Shown: positions 1 through 9,009 of the stretch, one piece after another | Position numbering within the stretch: the stretch's first letter is position 1 | Layout: every line of letters begins with the position of its first letter | NCBI RefSeq assembly: GCF_008124885.1 | Contig: NZ_VNHX01000024.1 | Span: forward strand, 1-64,000 | Length of the DNA: 64,000 nt | Origin: Sphingobacterium allocomposti | Lineage (GTDB): Bacteria > Bacteroidota > Bacteroidia > Sphingobacteriales > Sphingobacteriaceae | Direction: 5' to 3' | Program-made: the position numbers and the translations under genes | The notes under the pieces: generated by a model | Told to the model about the DNA's origin: nothing | The model's database searches: none | Seen by the model: only the letters and a program-made list of their open reading frames with translations

Positions 1-215
1 TTGCAAAAATATCTTCCGGAAAAAGACTCGGACTATTGGATGGTAATGCTTTGAATAGTATGTTTGCCATATTGTTTGGGTACACCTAAAAATAACCATT
101 TTTTAGGACAAACAATAAAAATCCCCGACACTTTCACGTATCGGGGATTCCTTTTTAAAAAAAGGCTTTTTAGACAACCTCTTCGTTTTACGTCGGTATT
201 GCTTATTTTTAGCAG
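1..215. other. Left edge without a complete gene
   Basis: No complete gene is visible. One plus-strand frame is open from the edge to a TAA at 87-89 and ends in residues LLDGNALNSMFAILFGYT. It could be the 3' end of an upstream gene, but I do not recognise the protein. The rest is intergenic and holds one hairpin terminator. Confidence 0.3.
119..155. terminator. Hairpin terminator before the CPBP protease gene
   Basis: A 9-bp stem (AATCCCCGA / TCGGGGATT) encloses a 12-base loop. It is followed by CCTTTTT on the plus strand, and on the minus strand by a T-rich stretch, so it can work in both directions. Confidence 0.7.
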
Positions 216-1136
216 ATGATTGCACAACGAACGGAAGGGGCAAGCCCCTGGTCAGACCTGGCGGTTTTACTTGCGTGGACATTAGCATGTACGTTTATTA
301 TACAGCTTGTTGTACTTGTTTTGGGCGCGCTGTTAGGGGCAGATCTGACGGCCCTGGTGAATCCTGACACTTCTGGTGGATCAAGTATATTTGACTATGC
401 GGTGTTAGCGAGCGGTTCGATCGGTACCTTTTTGATTCCTGCATACATTTTTCAGCGGATAAGGCCCTCCTTTACAGTCTTTCCGAGCACGCAGTGGACA
501 GACTGGAAAGCTTATCTGTTCGGGTTGGGGATCTTATTGTCGTTCGGTCCATGTATGTCCTTGCTGTCTGACTGGAACATGCAGATGACCTTGCCGGAGT
601 CGATGAAAGGAATAGAAAGATGGATGCGTGCGCAAGAAGACAGCATGGCGAGAATAACGGAAAATGTGGTGATGGTCAGCGATTGGAACCGATTGATACT
701 CAATATTCTGGTCATAGGCGTGCTACCGGCGATAAGCGAAGAACTTTTCTTTAGAGGCGCACTACAGCAGATTTTTGCAAGAGCTTTTAAAAATGAACAC
801 CTCGCTGTATGGGTGGTAGCTATTCTATTCAGCGCCATACACTTTCAGTTTTACGGATTTCTGCCACGTTTCCTGTTAGGCCTTTTCTTTGGTTACGTCG
901 TACTCTGGACACGGAATATATGGATAGCAGTTTTCGCTCATTTTGTCAACAATACCTCTGTCGTCGTGTTGGCTTTCTATTATGCTTCCCAGAACAAGAG
1001 TTATAGCGAACTGATGAAAAGCGATTCTTATCCAATATTTATGTATATTGGCAGCTTGTTGCTGAGCATGGGCATGGCATATTTATTTTATCAATACGCT
1101 GTTAAAAAGAGATTTTATGGAAAGAGGCTGGGTTAA
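216..1136 (+). CDS. CPBP-family intramembrane metalloprotease
   Basis: Membrane protein of 306 residues with several hydrophobic segments. The CPBP (Abi/CAAX protease) signature is present: EELFFRG near residue 177 supplies the two Glu and the Arg, AIHFQFYGFLPRF near 207 supplies a metal-binding His, and FAHFVNN near 240 supplies the last. CPBP proteins are membrane-embedded proteases related to the Rce1 CAAX protease; the substrate here is unknown. The gene overlaps the next one by 20 bases, so it is the first gene of an operon with the DUF2007 protein and cdsA. Confidence 0.85.
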   Translation: MIAQRTEGASPWSDLAVLLAWTLACTFIIQLVVLVLGALLGADLTALVNPDTSGGSSIFDYAVLASGSIGTFLIPAYIFQRIRPSFTVFPSTQWTDWKAYLFGLGILLSFGPCMSLLSDWNMQMTLPESMKGIERWMRAQEDSMARITENVVMVSDWNRLILNILVIGVLPAISEELFFRGALQQIFARAFKNEHLAVWVVAILFSAIHFQFYGFLPRFLLGLFFGYVVLWTRNIWIAVFAHFVNNTSVVVLAFYYASQNKSYSELMKSDSYPIFMYIGSLLLSMGMAYLFYQYAVKKRFYGKRLG

Positions 1137-1335
1137 AATAGCTACGTACACCAACGAACTACGGGGCGAGATGTTCAAGATAGCGCTGGAGCAGAACGGT
1201 ATCGCGGCGGTACTGCTAAATAAGCAGGATTCTTCAATGAAGTTTGGCAGGATAGAACTTTTTGTACAGGAATCGGAAGCTAAGGTAGCCCGAACGATAA
1301 TCCAGGAGGAAACAGATCATATAGATGAAGACTAG
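1117..1335 (+). CDS. DUF2007-type small signal-transducing-like protein
   Basis: Soluble protein of 72 residues, beginning MERGWVKIATYTNELRGEM. The pattern (transfer/inhibitor-like opening, then ELFVQESEAKVARTII) matches the DUF2007 'putative signal transducing protein' family, an alpha/beta fold of about 70 residues with no settled function. It overlaps the CPBP gene by 20 bases and cdsA by 11, so translational coupling in a three-gene operon is likely. Confidence 0.75.
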   Translation: MERGWVKIATYTNELRGEMFKIALEQNGIAAVLLNKQDSSMKFGRIELFVQESEAKVARTIIQEETDHIDED

Positions 1336-2122
1336 AGCGATTACCGGTTTCTTCTTTATAGCCGTTCTGATCGGAACCGTATTGTCCGGGCCCTATGTAT
1401 TTGTTTTTTCCTTTGTAGCCGTCGGAGGCCTCTGCATTGCCGAGTTCTATTCGATGGTAAAGAATAGGGATACGAATCCGGCGTCGCTGTTAGGTACCGT
1501 GACCGGCATTCTTATGTTGGGCGCGGTAGGGCTGTTTTACCTGGATCTGATTTCACAGCAAACATTATTATATGTCGCTCTGCCAACTTTTATCGTTTAT
1601 ATCTGTGCGCTTTTCCGGAGAACGGAACGCCCTATACAGGATGTGGCGTATTTGCTTTTTGGACATATTTATGCGGGCATGCCCTTTGTATTTTTTATCG
1701 GACTTGGGTTTGTCAACGGCGTTTATAGCCCGTTTGTTCCTCTCGGCTTTCTGATTTTGCTCTGGACCAACGATACGGGCGCATATCTTGCTGGGAGAAG
1801 TTTGGGAAAACGAAAACTTTTCGAGCGTATTTCTCCGAACAAAACATGGGAAGGCTTTGTTGGAGGACTGCTTCTCGCCGTGGCAGCAGCCCTGATTTTG
1901 AACTATTATTTTGGAACGCTGTCGAGAACGGGATGGGTTGCCGTTGCACTGATAACGAGTTGTTTTGGTACCTTGGGAGATTTGGTCGAGTCGATGTTCA
2001 AACGGAATCTGGGTGTTAAAGACTCTGGTAAGACATTACCGGGTCATGGAGGATTTTTGGACCGTTTTGATGGTTTATTGATGGCTGCCCCATTGGTGTA
2101 TCTATTTCTTAAGGCCTTGTAG
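1325..2122 (+). CDS. cdsA: Phosphatidate cytidylyltransferase
   Basis: Integral membrane enzyme of 265 residues that makes CDP-diacylglycerol from CTP and phosphatidate, the entry point to phospholipid synthesis. The C-terminal family signature is complete: SMFKRNLGVKDSGK, then LPGHGGFLDRFD (about residues 220-248), including the KD, HGG and DRFD residues that bind metal and nucleotide. Several transmembrane segments precede it. Its start lies inside the end of the DUF2007 gene. Length is normal for the family. Confidence 0.95.
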   Translation: MKTRAITGFFFIAVLIGTVLSGPYVFVFSFVAVGGLCIAEFYSMVKNRDTNPASLLGTVTGILMLGAVGLFYLDLISQQTLLYVALPTFIVYICALFRRTERPIQDVAYLLFGHIYAGMPFVFFIGLGFVNGVYSPFVPLGFLILLWTNDTGAYLAGRSLGKRKLFERISPNKTWEGFVGGLLLAVAAALILNYYFGTLSRTGWVAVALITSCFGTLGDLVESMFKRNLGVKDSGKTLPGHGGFLDRFDGLLMAAPLVYLFLKAL

Positions 2123-2167
2123 ACGCCGTACGGATGCATAGCGCGGGGTACGGATAGATGTTTTACG

Positions 2168-2830
2168 ATGAAAATACAAAAGCATACACTAGAATTTTTA
2201 AGCCGCTTAGGAAAAAATAATAATAGGGAGTGGTTCCAGGCGCACAAAGACGCTTACGATTCCGCTTTGGAAAACGTCAAGCAGTTTATAACAGGACTGA
2301 TAGCGGAACTGTCGTTGTTTGACCCACATATCAATACGGAAATACAGGCTTCGCGGTGCTTATTCCGTATCTATCGTGACACCCGGTTTTCAAAGGATAA
2401 AACGCCGTATAAGACTTGGTTTGCTGCGGGGATATCAATCGATGGGAGAAAGTTGGACGGGCCGGAGTACTACCTTCATATCGAACCGGGAAAGAGCTTT
2501 TTGGCCGCCGGCTATTGGCGTCCGGATAAAGATCATTTAAATGCCATCCGGCAGGAAATCGACTACAGCTATCAGGAGCTGGTAGATGCGTTGGAAGGAG
2601 GCGGGTGGACCGTTGACGACCTCTCCGCGGAGGATAAGCTCAAGAGAGCGCCGGCCGGCTATGCTGAAGACCATCCATATATCGACGTGCTCAAATTGAA
2701 AAGTTACATCTTATACCAGTCGTTTAGCGATGAGGAGATGACGTCGCCGGAGGCACTGGACGTACTGGTGTCTACCGCCAGACGTATATTCCCGTTTAAG
2801 CGTTTTATTCATCAGGCGCTGGATCAATAA
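2168..2830 (+). CDS. DUF2461 domain-containing protein
   Basis: Protein of 220 residues that fits DUF2461 along its whole length (TIGR02453-like). Typical elements are FLSRLGKNNNREWFQAHK near the start, FRIYRDTRFSKDKTPYKTW near residue 67 and a GGxxxPxxxxLxxIR-like region. The fold is probably related to a restriction-endonuclease-like or ligand-binding domain, but the function is unknown. It is convergent with anmK and the two coding regions overlap by 7 bases. Confidence 0.8.
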   Translation: MKIQKHTLEFLSRLGKNNNREWFQAHKDAYDSALENVKQFITGLIAELSLFDPHINTEIQASRCLFRIYRDTRFSKDKTPYKTWFAAGISIDGRKLDGPEYYLHIEPGKSFLAAGYWRPDKDHLNAIRQEIDYSYQELVDALEGGGWTVDDLSAEDKLKRAPAGYAEDHPYIDVLKLKSYILYQSFSDEEMTSPEALDVLVSTARRIFPFKRFIHQALDQ

Positions 2831-4017
2831 GGTAGACTTATCTTGCCCATACATACGGCCGGCGATTCTTTTATAGCTGCTACGTGCTCCGGCGATCCAG
2901 CCACGGATTCGTTTGCCAGTACGGCAAATAAACAGGCTTCCTTTGCGTCGGGATCCAAACCCAGGCGGGCAAAGGAATGGAGGCTGATTGTGCCCAGCCC
3001 TTCTTTGATGTGCTCTATCAGGAGGGGGTTATGAAGCCCGCCACCGCTGACATATACAACAACATTTTCCAGACCATCTGATACCCGGTGTATCGCACTT
3101 ACGATGGCCTCAGCAGCGAACTTGTTGAGGGTGGCCAGTACGTCGGCGTCCGCCAGACCAACCGTGCCGGACGCTTGTTGGGCATTTTGGAGGAACTCTA
3201 GATTAAACAACTCCGGACCTGTCGTTTTCGGAAAATCATCTTTTAAAAACGGGGTGTCCATTAGGATGTTCAGTAACCGGTGATTCACCAGCCCCTGCCT
3301 GGCCATCTGAGCGTCTTTATCCATCTCCAGGCCCAAATGAGCGTGCATATACTGATTCATCATGGTGTTGCCCGGACCTAGGTCGGTGGCATAGGCAAGC
3401 TGCTCTCCTCCCTTCGGAAGGAACGTAAAATTAGAGATCCCGCCTATATTTAAAAGAAACCTGTTTTCTGTGGGGTGACTGAAAAGAAGGAAGTCCCCAT
3501 AAGCGGCGAGGGGCGCCCCCTCCCCTCCTGCTGCGATGTGCTTCTGCCTAAAATCGGATATCGTTATTATCCCAGTACGTAAAGCGATATGGTCGCCGTC
3601 GCCGATCTGCAGCGTGCTATTTGGAAAATCGCTATCTCCTGTTAAACGGTTAGGGGCATGGTAAACGGTTTGACCGTGGCTCGCAATGAGGTCTACATCC
3701 TCCGGAGAGATGTTCCAATGGCGTAAGGCGTCGAGAATCATACTTCCGTGAAGATCTCCGATAAGCGCATTTAAGCCACATAGCGTCTGCTGGTCGATGG
3801 CGCGTTTTGCAAACACTTCGCGTACCTGATTACGAAAGGACGTATTGTAAGGCAGGGTGATAAACTGTTCGAGGAGTAAGGCTGTCTGTGGTCCATTTCC
3901 GCTTAACTGGCACAGGGCGATGTCCAGACCGTCCAGAGACGTTCCAGACATGAGCCCGATTATTCTTCTGCTTTTTTTTCTGGTAATGGCATACAGCTTT
4001 TCGATCTGAGGATTCAT
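2824..4017 (-). CDS. anmK: Anhydro-N-acetylmuramic acid kinase
   Basis: Cytoplasmic sugar kinase of 397 residues in peptidoglycan recycling. It phosphorylates and opens 1,6-anhydro-MurNAc to give MurNAc-6-phosphate. The phosphate-binding motif GLMSGTSLDG (residues 21-30) is diagnostic, followed by SHGQTVYHAP, an IGDGDHIA segment, LNIGGISNFTFL and DLGPGNTMMNQ, the usual order for AnmK. Length is close to the family norm. It appears monocistronic. Confidence 0.95.
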   Translation of the reverse strand: MNPQIEKLYAITRKKSRRIIGLMSGTSLDGLDIALCQLSGNGPQTALLLEQFITLPYNTSFRNQVREVFAKRAIDQQTLCGLNALIGDLHGSMILDALRHWNISPEDVDLIASHGQTVYHAPNRLTGDSDFPNSTLQIGDGDHIALRTGIITISDFRQKHIAAGGEGAPLAAYGDFLLFSHPTENRFLLNIGGISNFTFLPKGGEQLAYATDLGPGNTMMNQYMHAHLGLEMDKDAQMARQGLVNHRLLNILMDTPFLKDDFPKTTGPELFNLEFLQNAQQASGTVGLADADVLATLNKFAAEAIVSAIHRVSDGLENVVVYVSGGGLHNPLLIEHIKEGLGTISLHSFARLGLDPDAKEACLFAVLANESVAGSPEHVAAIKESPAVCMGKISLPY

Positions 4018-4508
4018 ACGTATTTAATTTCATTCGGACCAGCATATTATTGTATTCAAGCATGCTTCGCGTGTTGTTTTAATGGTCATATGGAATGTCC
4101 AGATTTCCTGCGGAGAGCGCGCTATGCACGGTTTTTTATGGCACTCATGCTACTTCGTGGTCCTTCGTGTTTGTGTTTATGGATGTTGTCTGTCTTTAGT
4201 TTAATCAATGAGCTCCCTCCGTTCGGTTGCGCATCATGGATATTTCATAACGCTAAAATAGCATAAATACGCTAGTTAAAAGCTCGTTCGGCATGCAATA
4301 AACGATTTTCTGCTTTTCATTAAAGAGCTGGGGGGCGCTGCCCTCCGGAAGCGACGTCCGCGCCGCACGGAACAGACGGACTGCAGCGGACAAACATCAT
4401 CTCCGCGGGGCGGCTGAATGGACACAGAAAGGCGTACGGACAACATGAAAAAGTTTAATTTTTGTTTATATCGGCAGATAGTTATATTTTTGGACAAAGA
4501 AAAAAGAT
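4018..4508. other. Intergenic region between anmK and gcvH
   Basis: 491 bases separate the divergent anmK and gcvH. The right end holds the gcvH promoter. A GC-rich stretch (about 4330-4440) ends in AAAGGCGTACGGACAAC, which resembles sequences near 56950 and 58250. No convincing coding frame or RNA is visible. Confidence 0.6.
4461..4492 (+). promoter_or_regulatory. Bacteroidota-type promoter of gcvH
   Basis: TTTG at 4461-4464, 20 bases, then TATTTTTG at 4485-4492. This is an exact match to TTTG-N20-TAnnTTTG and lies 16 bases before the gcvH start codon. Confidence 0.8.
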
Positions 4509-4889
4509 ATGAATTTTCCAGCAGAGTTAAAATACACTAAGGATCACGAATGGATTCGTGTAGAAGGTGACGAAGCCGTTATCGGTATTACAGATTTCGC
4601 TCAACGTGAATTGGGAGATATTGTTTTTGTTGACATTAATACCGTTGGTGAAGAAATTGCCGCGAATGAAGTGTTTGGCACGGTCGAAGCCGTAAAAACC
4701 GTTTCTGACCTGTTTATGCCGGTGACCGCTACTGTCCTTACTGTCAATGAAGCAATCGATACTTCGCCAGAATTAGTAAATACAGATCCTTATGGAGAGG
4801 GCTGGATTATCCGCGTAAAACTAAATAGTGTTGCCGACGTGGATGCCCTGTTATCTGCAGATCAATACAAGGCAGAGATTAACGCGTAA
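4509..4889 (+). CDS. gcvH: Glycine cleavage system H protein
   Basis: Small lipoyl carrier protein of 126 residues that shuttles the aminomethyl group between the P, T and L proteins of the glycine cleavage system. The sequence fits from [15 protein letters not shown] to the C-terminal end. Lys63 in [13 protein letters not shown] is the expected lipoylation site. No gcvP or gcvT is nearby. It has its own promoter and terminator, so it is monocistronic. Confidence 0.96.
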   Translation: MNFPAELKYTKDHEWIRVEGDEAVIGITDFAQRELGDIVFVDINTVGEEIAANEVFGTVEAVKTVSDLFMPVTATVLTVNEAIDTSPELVNTDPYGEGWIIRVKLNSVADVDALLSADQYKAEINA

Positions 4890-4908
4890 TCCTTTTTAAA
4901 GGTATGAC

Positions 4909-4950
4909 AAAAAGAAGAGCTATTTCGTTTACGAAATAGCTCTTCTTTTT
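4909..4950. terminator. Bidirectional terminator between gcvH and a convergent gene
   Basis: A perfect 20-bp inverted repeat (4909-4928 and 4931-4950) separated by two bases. Its ends are A5 and T5 runs, so it can stop transcription from both sides. Confidence 0.9.
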
Positions 4951-4968
4951 TGCAAGTGGCATTGCTGA

Positions 4969-5724
4969 CTATTGTACCGTCAAGGTCACGTCGCTGATTA
5001 TTTTTGCTCCCTGCGCTTCTATGGACGTTTTAATTTGACCTGTTTTCGTGAACAGGGTGTTCTTATCCAATGTGTAGGTTCCGCTTATGGTACCAACCTC
5101 TGCTGATGCTCCGTCCAGAAGTTTTCCCTCCACATCGATCACATAACCGTCAGCGTTTTCTTCACGGAAGGTAGACGTCGTCTCTGTTTTAGCGATTAGC
5201 GGATTATCCGGCATATCAGCGCTGTGCTGCCAGGTTGATCCGGGAGATACGGGCTCTGCCGGAAGCGGTGTAGAGATATTGGAGAACGCCCCTTTATCCA
5301 TGCTATTGGATAGCCCCTCGGGAAAAATAACATCTACAGGTTTCCCTTTTGATGTTAATACGATGGTAACCGTTTGATCGATCAGTTTTGCAAACTGCTC
5401 GCCAAGCATCTTAGACATTTCATCTTTCGGTTCTTCGTCGGAGTTGTAGCTCATTGTCATCATTCCTGCATCGAGGTCGACCTTAACCGACTTGGTCGTG
5501 CTTTCTATCGTGAAGTTTTCGTCTTCTTTTTTTGTTGGTGTCATGTTCATTTTCATATTCATGTCCATGATTACGCTCTGAGGCCCGTCTACGTCGGTTT
5601 TTACCAACATATCGATGGTCATCGGTTTCCCGATTTCGGGATTTAACTTAAAATCAACAGATTTCTGTGCGAAGGAGATAAAGCCTAAACATACGGCGAT
5701 ACCGGTTATAATGTATTTTTTCAT
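4969..5724 (-). CDS. Secreted DUF6263-like protein
   Basis: About 251 residues, starting at the Met of MKKYIITGIAVCLGFISFAQ, which is a clean signal peptide with the SFAQ end common in Bacteroidota. An upstream Met six codons earlier is possible but would spoil the signal. The mature part is beta-rich with segments such as PLPAEPVSPGSTWQ, GTISGTYTLDK and a C-terminal LTVQ. It resembles DUF6263 proteins of the cell envelope, of unknown function. Confidence 0.65.
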   Translation of the reverse strand: MKKYIITGIAVCLGFISFAQKSVDFKLNPEIGKPMTIDMLVKTDVDGPQSVIMDMNMKMNMTPTKKEDENFTIESTTKSVKVDLDAGMMTMSYNSDEEPKDEMSKMLGEQFAKLIDQTVTIVLTSKGKPVDVIFPEGLSNSMDKGAFSNISTPLPAEPVSPGSTWQHSADMPDNPLIAKTETTSTFREENADGYVIDVEGKLLDGASAEVGTISGTYTLDKNTLFTKTGQIKTSIEAQGAKIISDVTLTVQ

Positions 5725-5882
5725 ATGGAAATAGTTATTCATTGCTGGTATTAATGGTAGTCACGGAACAGTTGGCCTGTCCTTTGGACGACGCGTGTTC
5801 ATGGAAAACTTATTGCGCTTAAGATAACAAATTATAATGGTTTTGCAACAATTAAAGTGGAATTATCGGTTAATACGAAAAA

Positions 5883-5913
5883 AAAACCACCTACAAGAGA
5901 TGAAGGTGGTTTT
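5883..5913 (-). terminator. Terminator after the pyruvate dehydrogenase beta gene
   Basis: AAAACCACCT and AGGTGGTTTT form a 10-bp stem with an 11-base loop. On the minus strand it ends in a T run. Confidence 0.8.
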
Positions 5914-5933
5914 TATCTATGCATATGCGAAGA

Positions 5934-6920
5934 TTATTTCTTGATATAAGACACTTCTTTTACAGCTTTAACCACTTTAGCTACGCTTGGAAGAGATGCT
6001 TCAACAAGCGTCGGTGCATAGCCAAGAGGAACGTCTGCGGATGTTACACGGATAACAGGAGCGTCTAGATAGTCAAAAGCATCTTTCTGTACTTTGAAAG
6101 CGACTTCAGAAGAAATGGAAGCTAATGGCCAAGCTTCTTCAACCACAACCAATCTATTGGTTTTCTTAACAGACTCAATGATCGCCGGAAAATCGATAGG
6201 GCGTACGGACCGTAAATCAATCAGCTCTACATTGATGCCCTCTTTTGTAAGTTCTTCTACAGCAGGCAGCACGACACGTGGAATCATTTTACCGAACGAT
6301 ACAACCGTAACGTCGGTACCTTCTTTAATAATATTCGCCTTGCCGATGGGGAGATAATATTCTTCTTCAGGGACAGGGCCTTTATCGCCATACATAACCT
6401 CTGATTCCATAAAAATTACGGGATCCGGGTCGATAATGGACGACTTTAATAATCCTTTTGCATCGTATGGGTTCGAGGGAACAACAACTTTTAAGCCTGG
6501 TGTATTGGCATACCAATTTTCGAAGTTTTGTGAGTGTTGTGCCGCTAGCTGGCCCGCGTTACCGGTTGGCCCACGGAACACGATAGGGCAGGAAAATTGC
6601 CCTCCGCTCATCTGGTGAATCTTAGCAGCTGCGTTGATTACCTGGTCAATGGCAACTAAAGAGAAGTTGAAAGTCATGAATTCGATGATTGGACGCAAAC
6701 CATTCATTGCTGCACCAACTCCGATACCTGCAAAACCCAGCTCTGCAATAGGCGTATCAATAACACGTTTTGCGCCAAATTCGTCCAGCATACCCTGGCT
6801 CACTTTGTATGCTCCATTGTATTCTGCGACTTCTTCGCCCATTAAGAATATCTTATCATCTTTACGCATCTCTTCGTTCATTGCCTCACGAAGCGCTTCT
6901 CTGAATTGTATTTCTCTCAT
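5934..6920 (-). CDS. pdhB: Pyruvate dehydrogenase E1 component, beta subunit
   Basis: 328 residues covering the transketolase pyrimidine-binding domain and the C-terminal domain of the alpha2beta2 type 2-oxoacid dehydrogenase E1. Typical segments are MREIQFREALREAMNEEM, FLMGEEVAEYNGAYKVSQG, GIGVGAAMNGLRPI, GPTGNAGQLAAQHSQ and DLRSVRPIDFPAI. With the alpha subunit it decarboxylates pyruvate and acetylates the E2 lipoyl group. The alpha subunit is not in the window, so the gene stands alone here. A branched-chain E1 beta is less likely because of the PDH-type sequence. Confidence 0.92.
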   Translation of the reverse strand: MREIQFREALREAMNEEMRKDDKIFLMGEEVAEYNGAYKVSQGMLDEFGAKRVIDTPIAELGFAGIGVGAAMNGLRPIIEFMTFNFSLVAIDQVINAAAKIHQMSGGQFSCPIVFRGPTGNAGQLAAQHSQNFENWYANTPGLKVVVPSNPYDAKGLLKSSIIDPDPVIFMESEVMYGDKGPVPEEEYYLPIGKANIIKEGTDVTVVSFGKMIPRVVLPAVEELTKEGINVELIDLRSVRPIDFPAIIESVKKTNRLVVVEEAWPLASISSEVAFKVQKDAFDYLDAPVIRVTSADVPLGYAPTLVEASLPSVAKVVKAVKEVSYIKK

Positions 6921-6952
6921 CAGTTGTAAAATTGTGTCTTTTTTGAATATCG

Positions 6953-6960
6953 CAAAACTA
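6953..6960 (-). promoter_or_regulatory. -7 element of the pdhB promoter
   Basis: On the minus strand the sequence reads TAGTTTTG, an exact TAnnTTTG match, 33 bases before the pdhB start codon. No clear TTTG -33 box is visible. Confidence 0.5.
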
Positions 6961-7055
6961 CTATAATTTATTGATATTTCGTAGCGATTTTACAGCAAAA
7001 AAGCGTTACATATGTCATTATTCGTCAAGAAAACGTGAACCGGTTTTGGCGTTCT

Positions 7056-7673
7056 TTACCGCAGGGACAGAAGGAGTTCCTGCAAAAAGGTGTTTAAATT
7101 CTTTACTGCTAATTCTATCTTCCACGCTTCCCGGTTCCGGGGTTCGATGTAGTTGGATATGGCACGGAATTGCAGTGCCGCCACCTGTTCGCAGCGTGCA
7201 ACGAAGAAGAAGGCGGCGCCTTCCATCGATTCGACGAGCATTCGGGGATATACGCGGCGTAGCCTTGTGATACTTTCTGCTCGGCCATGTGCCTTATTCA
7301 CCGTTATACCGCGGACCTTATCGATGGTCGAAAACCGGGGAGGCAACGTAGCAGGGGTTCCGGCGAACTTTTTTTCTCCGAAGCCTAAAGCCTCAATATC
7401 AATAAAGCCCTCGCGGTCTTCCGCTCCAAACTCAAAAATTTCGTCTTCCTCTATCTGATAAACAGTACCCAGTGGGACCGATGTGTCCAATGCCCCTCCT
7501 ATTCCAACCTGTATCAGCAGGTCAAAGGAGGCGGACTGCAGCTTTTTCGTAAGGGAATAAGAGCATGACACCATTCCCACTCCGGTGATGAGGTAATCTA
7601 TTTGATGTTGTTCCAGAAAGGGTAGCGACGGACTTATTTCTGCGGTAGTGGCAGCGACGACTAAAATTTTCAT
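7056..7673 (-). CDS. mqnB: Futalosine hydrolase (menaquinone synthesis)
   Basis: 205 residues with the nucleoside-phosphorylase fold. It hydrolyses futalosine to hypoxanthine and dehypoxanthine futalosine in the futalosine route to menaquinone. Landmarks are MKILVVAATTAEI at the start, LITGVGMVSCSYSL (about residues 29-42), LIQVGIGGALD and VESMEGAAFFFVA (about 145-157), the last holding the catalytic pocket residues. The family also includes 5'-methylthioadenosine nucleosidases, but the short length and sequence favour MqnB. It diverges from the queD-like gene. Confidence 0.85.
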   Translation of the reverse strand: MKILVVAATTAEISPSLPFLEQHQIDYLITGVGMVSCSYSLTKKLQSASFDLLIQVGIGGALDTSVPLGTVYQIEEDEIFEFGAEDREGFIDIEALGFGEKKFAGTPATLPPRFSTIDKVRGITVNKAHGRAESITRLRRVYPRMLVESMEGAAFFFVARCEQVAALQFRAISNYIEPRNREAWKIELAVKNLNTFLQELLLSLR

Positions 7674-7732
7674 GCCAAATAATGTGTACCTTTGACCGAA
7701 GGTAGCAAATTCTTTTAATATGTTTTTTACCC

Positions 7733-7740
7733 TATCTTTG
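7733..7740 (+). promoter_or_regulatory. -7 element just before the queD-like start
   Basis: TATCTTTG matches TAnnTTTG. The start codon begins only five bases after it, so the transcript should start at or next to the ATG. No clear -33 box was found. Confidence 0.55.
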
Positions 7741-7744
7741 TCTT

Positions 7745-8158
7745 ATGATCTATATCACACGACGCGAAAGGTTCAGTGCAGCTCACAAGCTGTACCGGGA
7801 AGATTGGTCTCAGGAGCAGAATGAAGCCGTTTTCGGGAATTGTTCGAATCCCAACTGGCATGGCCATAATTATGAGCTGTTTGTCACCGTAAAAGGCGAA
7901 TTAGATCCGGAGACAGGATTTTTGATTGATCTCAAAAAAATGAAACAGATTATTCTGCAACATGTGATAAGCAAGTTGGACCACAGGAATATCAATCTTG
8001 ATGTCGATTTCATGCAGGGAAAGAGAGCGTCTACTGAAGTAATTGCAATGGCAATTTTCGATGTTCTAAGGCCGCATTTTGAGGCTGAGAACGTGCAATT
8101 GCATGCTGTTAAATTGTATGAAACAGAGAACAACTTTGTCGAGTATTTCGGCGGTTAG
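7745..8158 (+). CDS. queD: 6-carboxytetrahydropterin synthase / PTPS family protein
   Basis: 137 residues of the 6-pyruvoyl-tetrahydropterin synthase fold. The zinc ligands His14 (RFSAAH), His39 and His41 (NWHGHNY) are present, as is Cys33 (GNCSNP) in the place of the catalytic cysteine. It also has DLKKMKQII and LDHRNINLD. QueD converts dihydroneopterin triphosphate to 6-carboxytetrahydropterin for queuosine-type pathways. It lies 88 bases upstream of folE, which makes its substrate, so the two probably act in sequence. PTPS activity is an alternative. Confidence 0.85.
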   Translation: MIYITRRERFSAAHKLYREDWSQEQNEAVFGNCSNPNWHGHNYELFVTVKGELDPETGFLIDLKKMKQIILQHVISKLDHRNINLDVDFMQGKRASTEVIAMAIFDVLRPHFEAENVQLHAVKLYETENNFVEYFGG

Positions 8159-8246
8159 GCCGGTGGCAGGCACAGTATATTAACTGGAAATAAGTATTTC
8201 CGTATTTACAACGGCGCGAAGCGCTGATATATTTTAATTATACAGA

Positions 8247-8879
8247 ATGAGTAATCTAACATCTTTCGAAAACGAAGAACAGGACGGTTATATCAAGATT
8301 GATCAGTATAACACAAAGCAAGTAGAAGAAATTGCGGCGCACTATCCTTCGATATTGCGGGCCCTTGGCGAGAATCCGGGCCGTGAAGGACTGGTGAAAA
8401 CGCCGGAGCGCGTGGCGAAGGCCTTACAGTTTCTGACGCACGGATATGACATCGATGCTGCCGAAGTGCTGCGAAGCGCTATGTTCGAAGAGGACTATAG
8501 TCAAATGGTGGTTGTTAAAGATATTGAAGTTTATTCGATGTGCGAACACCATATGCTTCCTTTCTTTGGCAAGGCGCATATCGCCTATATCCCCAACGGA
8601 CACATCGTGGGTCTGAGTAAAATTCCGCGGGTGGTAGACGCTTTCGCGCGTCGTCTGCAGGTGCAGGAGCGTCTTACAAACGAAATCCGCGACTGTATTC
8701 AGGAAACCCTAAAACCTGCGGGTGTTGCAGTTGTTATAGAGTGTAAACATATGTGTATGGCTATGCGGGGCGTGCAAAAGCAGAACTCCGTCACGACCAC
8801 GTCTGCTTTCACAGGCGCTTTTCAGAATGATGTTACACGGTCTGAATTTTTACGGTTGATTACTGCTTCCCTGGATTAA
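8247..8879 (+). CDS. folE: GTP cyclohydrolase I
   Basis: 210 residues. It opens GTP to 7,8-dihydroneopterin triphosphate, the first step to folate and to queuosine precursors. The zinc ligands Cys99 and His102 ([10 protein letters not shown]) and Cys170 ([11 protein letters not shown]) are in place, as are the family segments [16 protein letters not shown] and [20 protein letters not shown]. Length is normal. It follows the queD-like gene on the same strand. Confidence 0.97.
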   Translation: MSNLTSFENEEQDGYIKIDQYNTKQVEEIAAHYPSILRALGENPGREGLVKTPERVAKALQFLTHGYDIDAAEVLRSAMFEEDYSQMVVVKDIEVYSMCEHHMLPFFGKAHIAYIPNGHIVGLSKIPRVVDAFARRLQVQERLTNEIRDCIQETLKPAGVAVVIECKHMCMAMRGVQKQNSVTTTSAFTGAFQNDVTRSEFLRLITASLD

Positions 8880-8974
8880 AAATAAATCCGTTAAAAAAGC
8901 CGCTTATTTAGGCTGTTAAGGCCGGTTTTGTCGTTCATAACGAGGACGATAAGAATTAATTTTTGTTAAAGTTT

Positions 8975-9004
8975 TTTGTAGTAAAACGTTACTTATTACA
9001 TTTG
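8975..9004 (+). promoter_or_regulatory. Promoter of the O-methyltransferase gene
   Basis: TTTG at 8975-8978, 18 bases, then TACATTTG at 8997-9004. The ATG at 9010 is six bases downstream, so the mRNA is predicted to be leaderless or nearly so. Confidence 0.65.
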
Positions 9005-9009
9005 TGACT

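Noticed and set aside
33..227. Minus-strand frame at the left edge
   Set aside because: It runs through a terminator hairpin and has no recognisable protein features.
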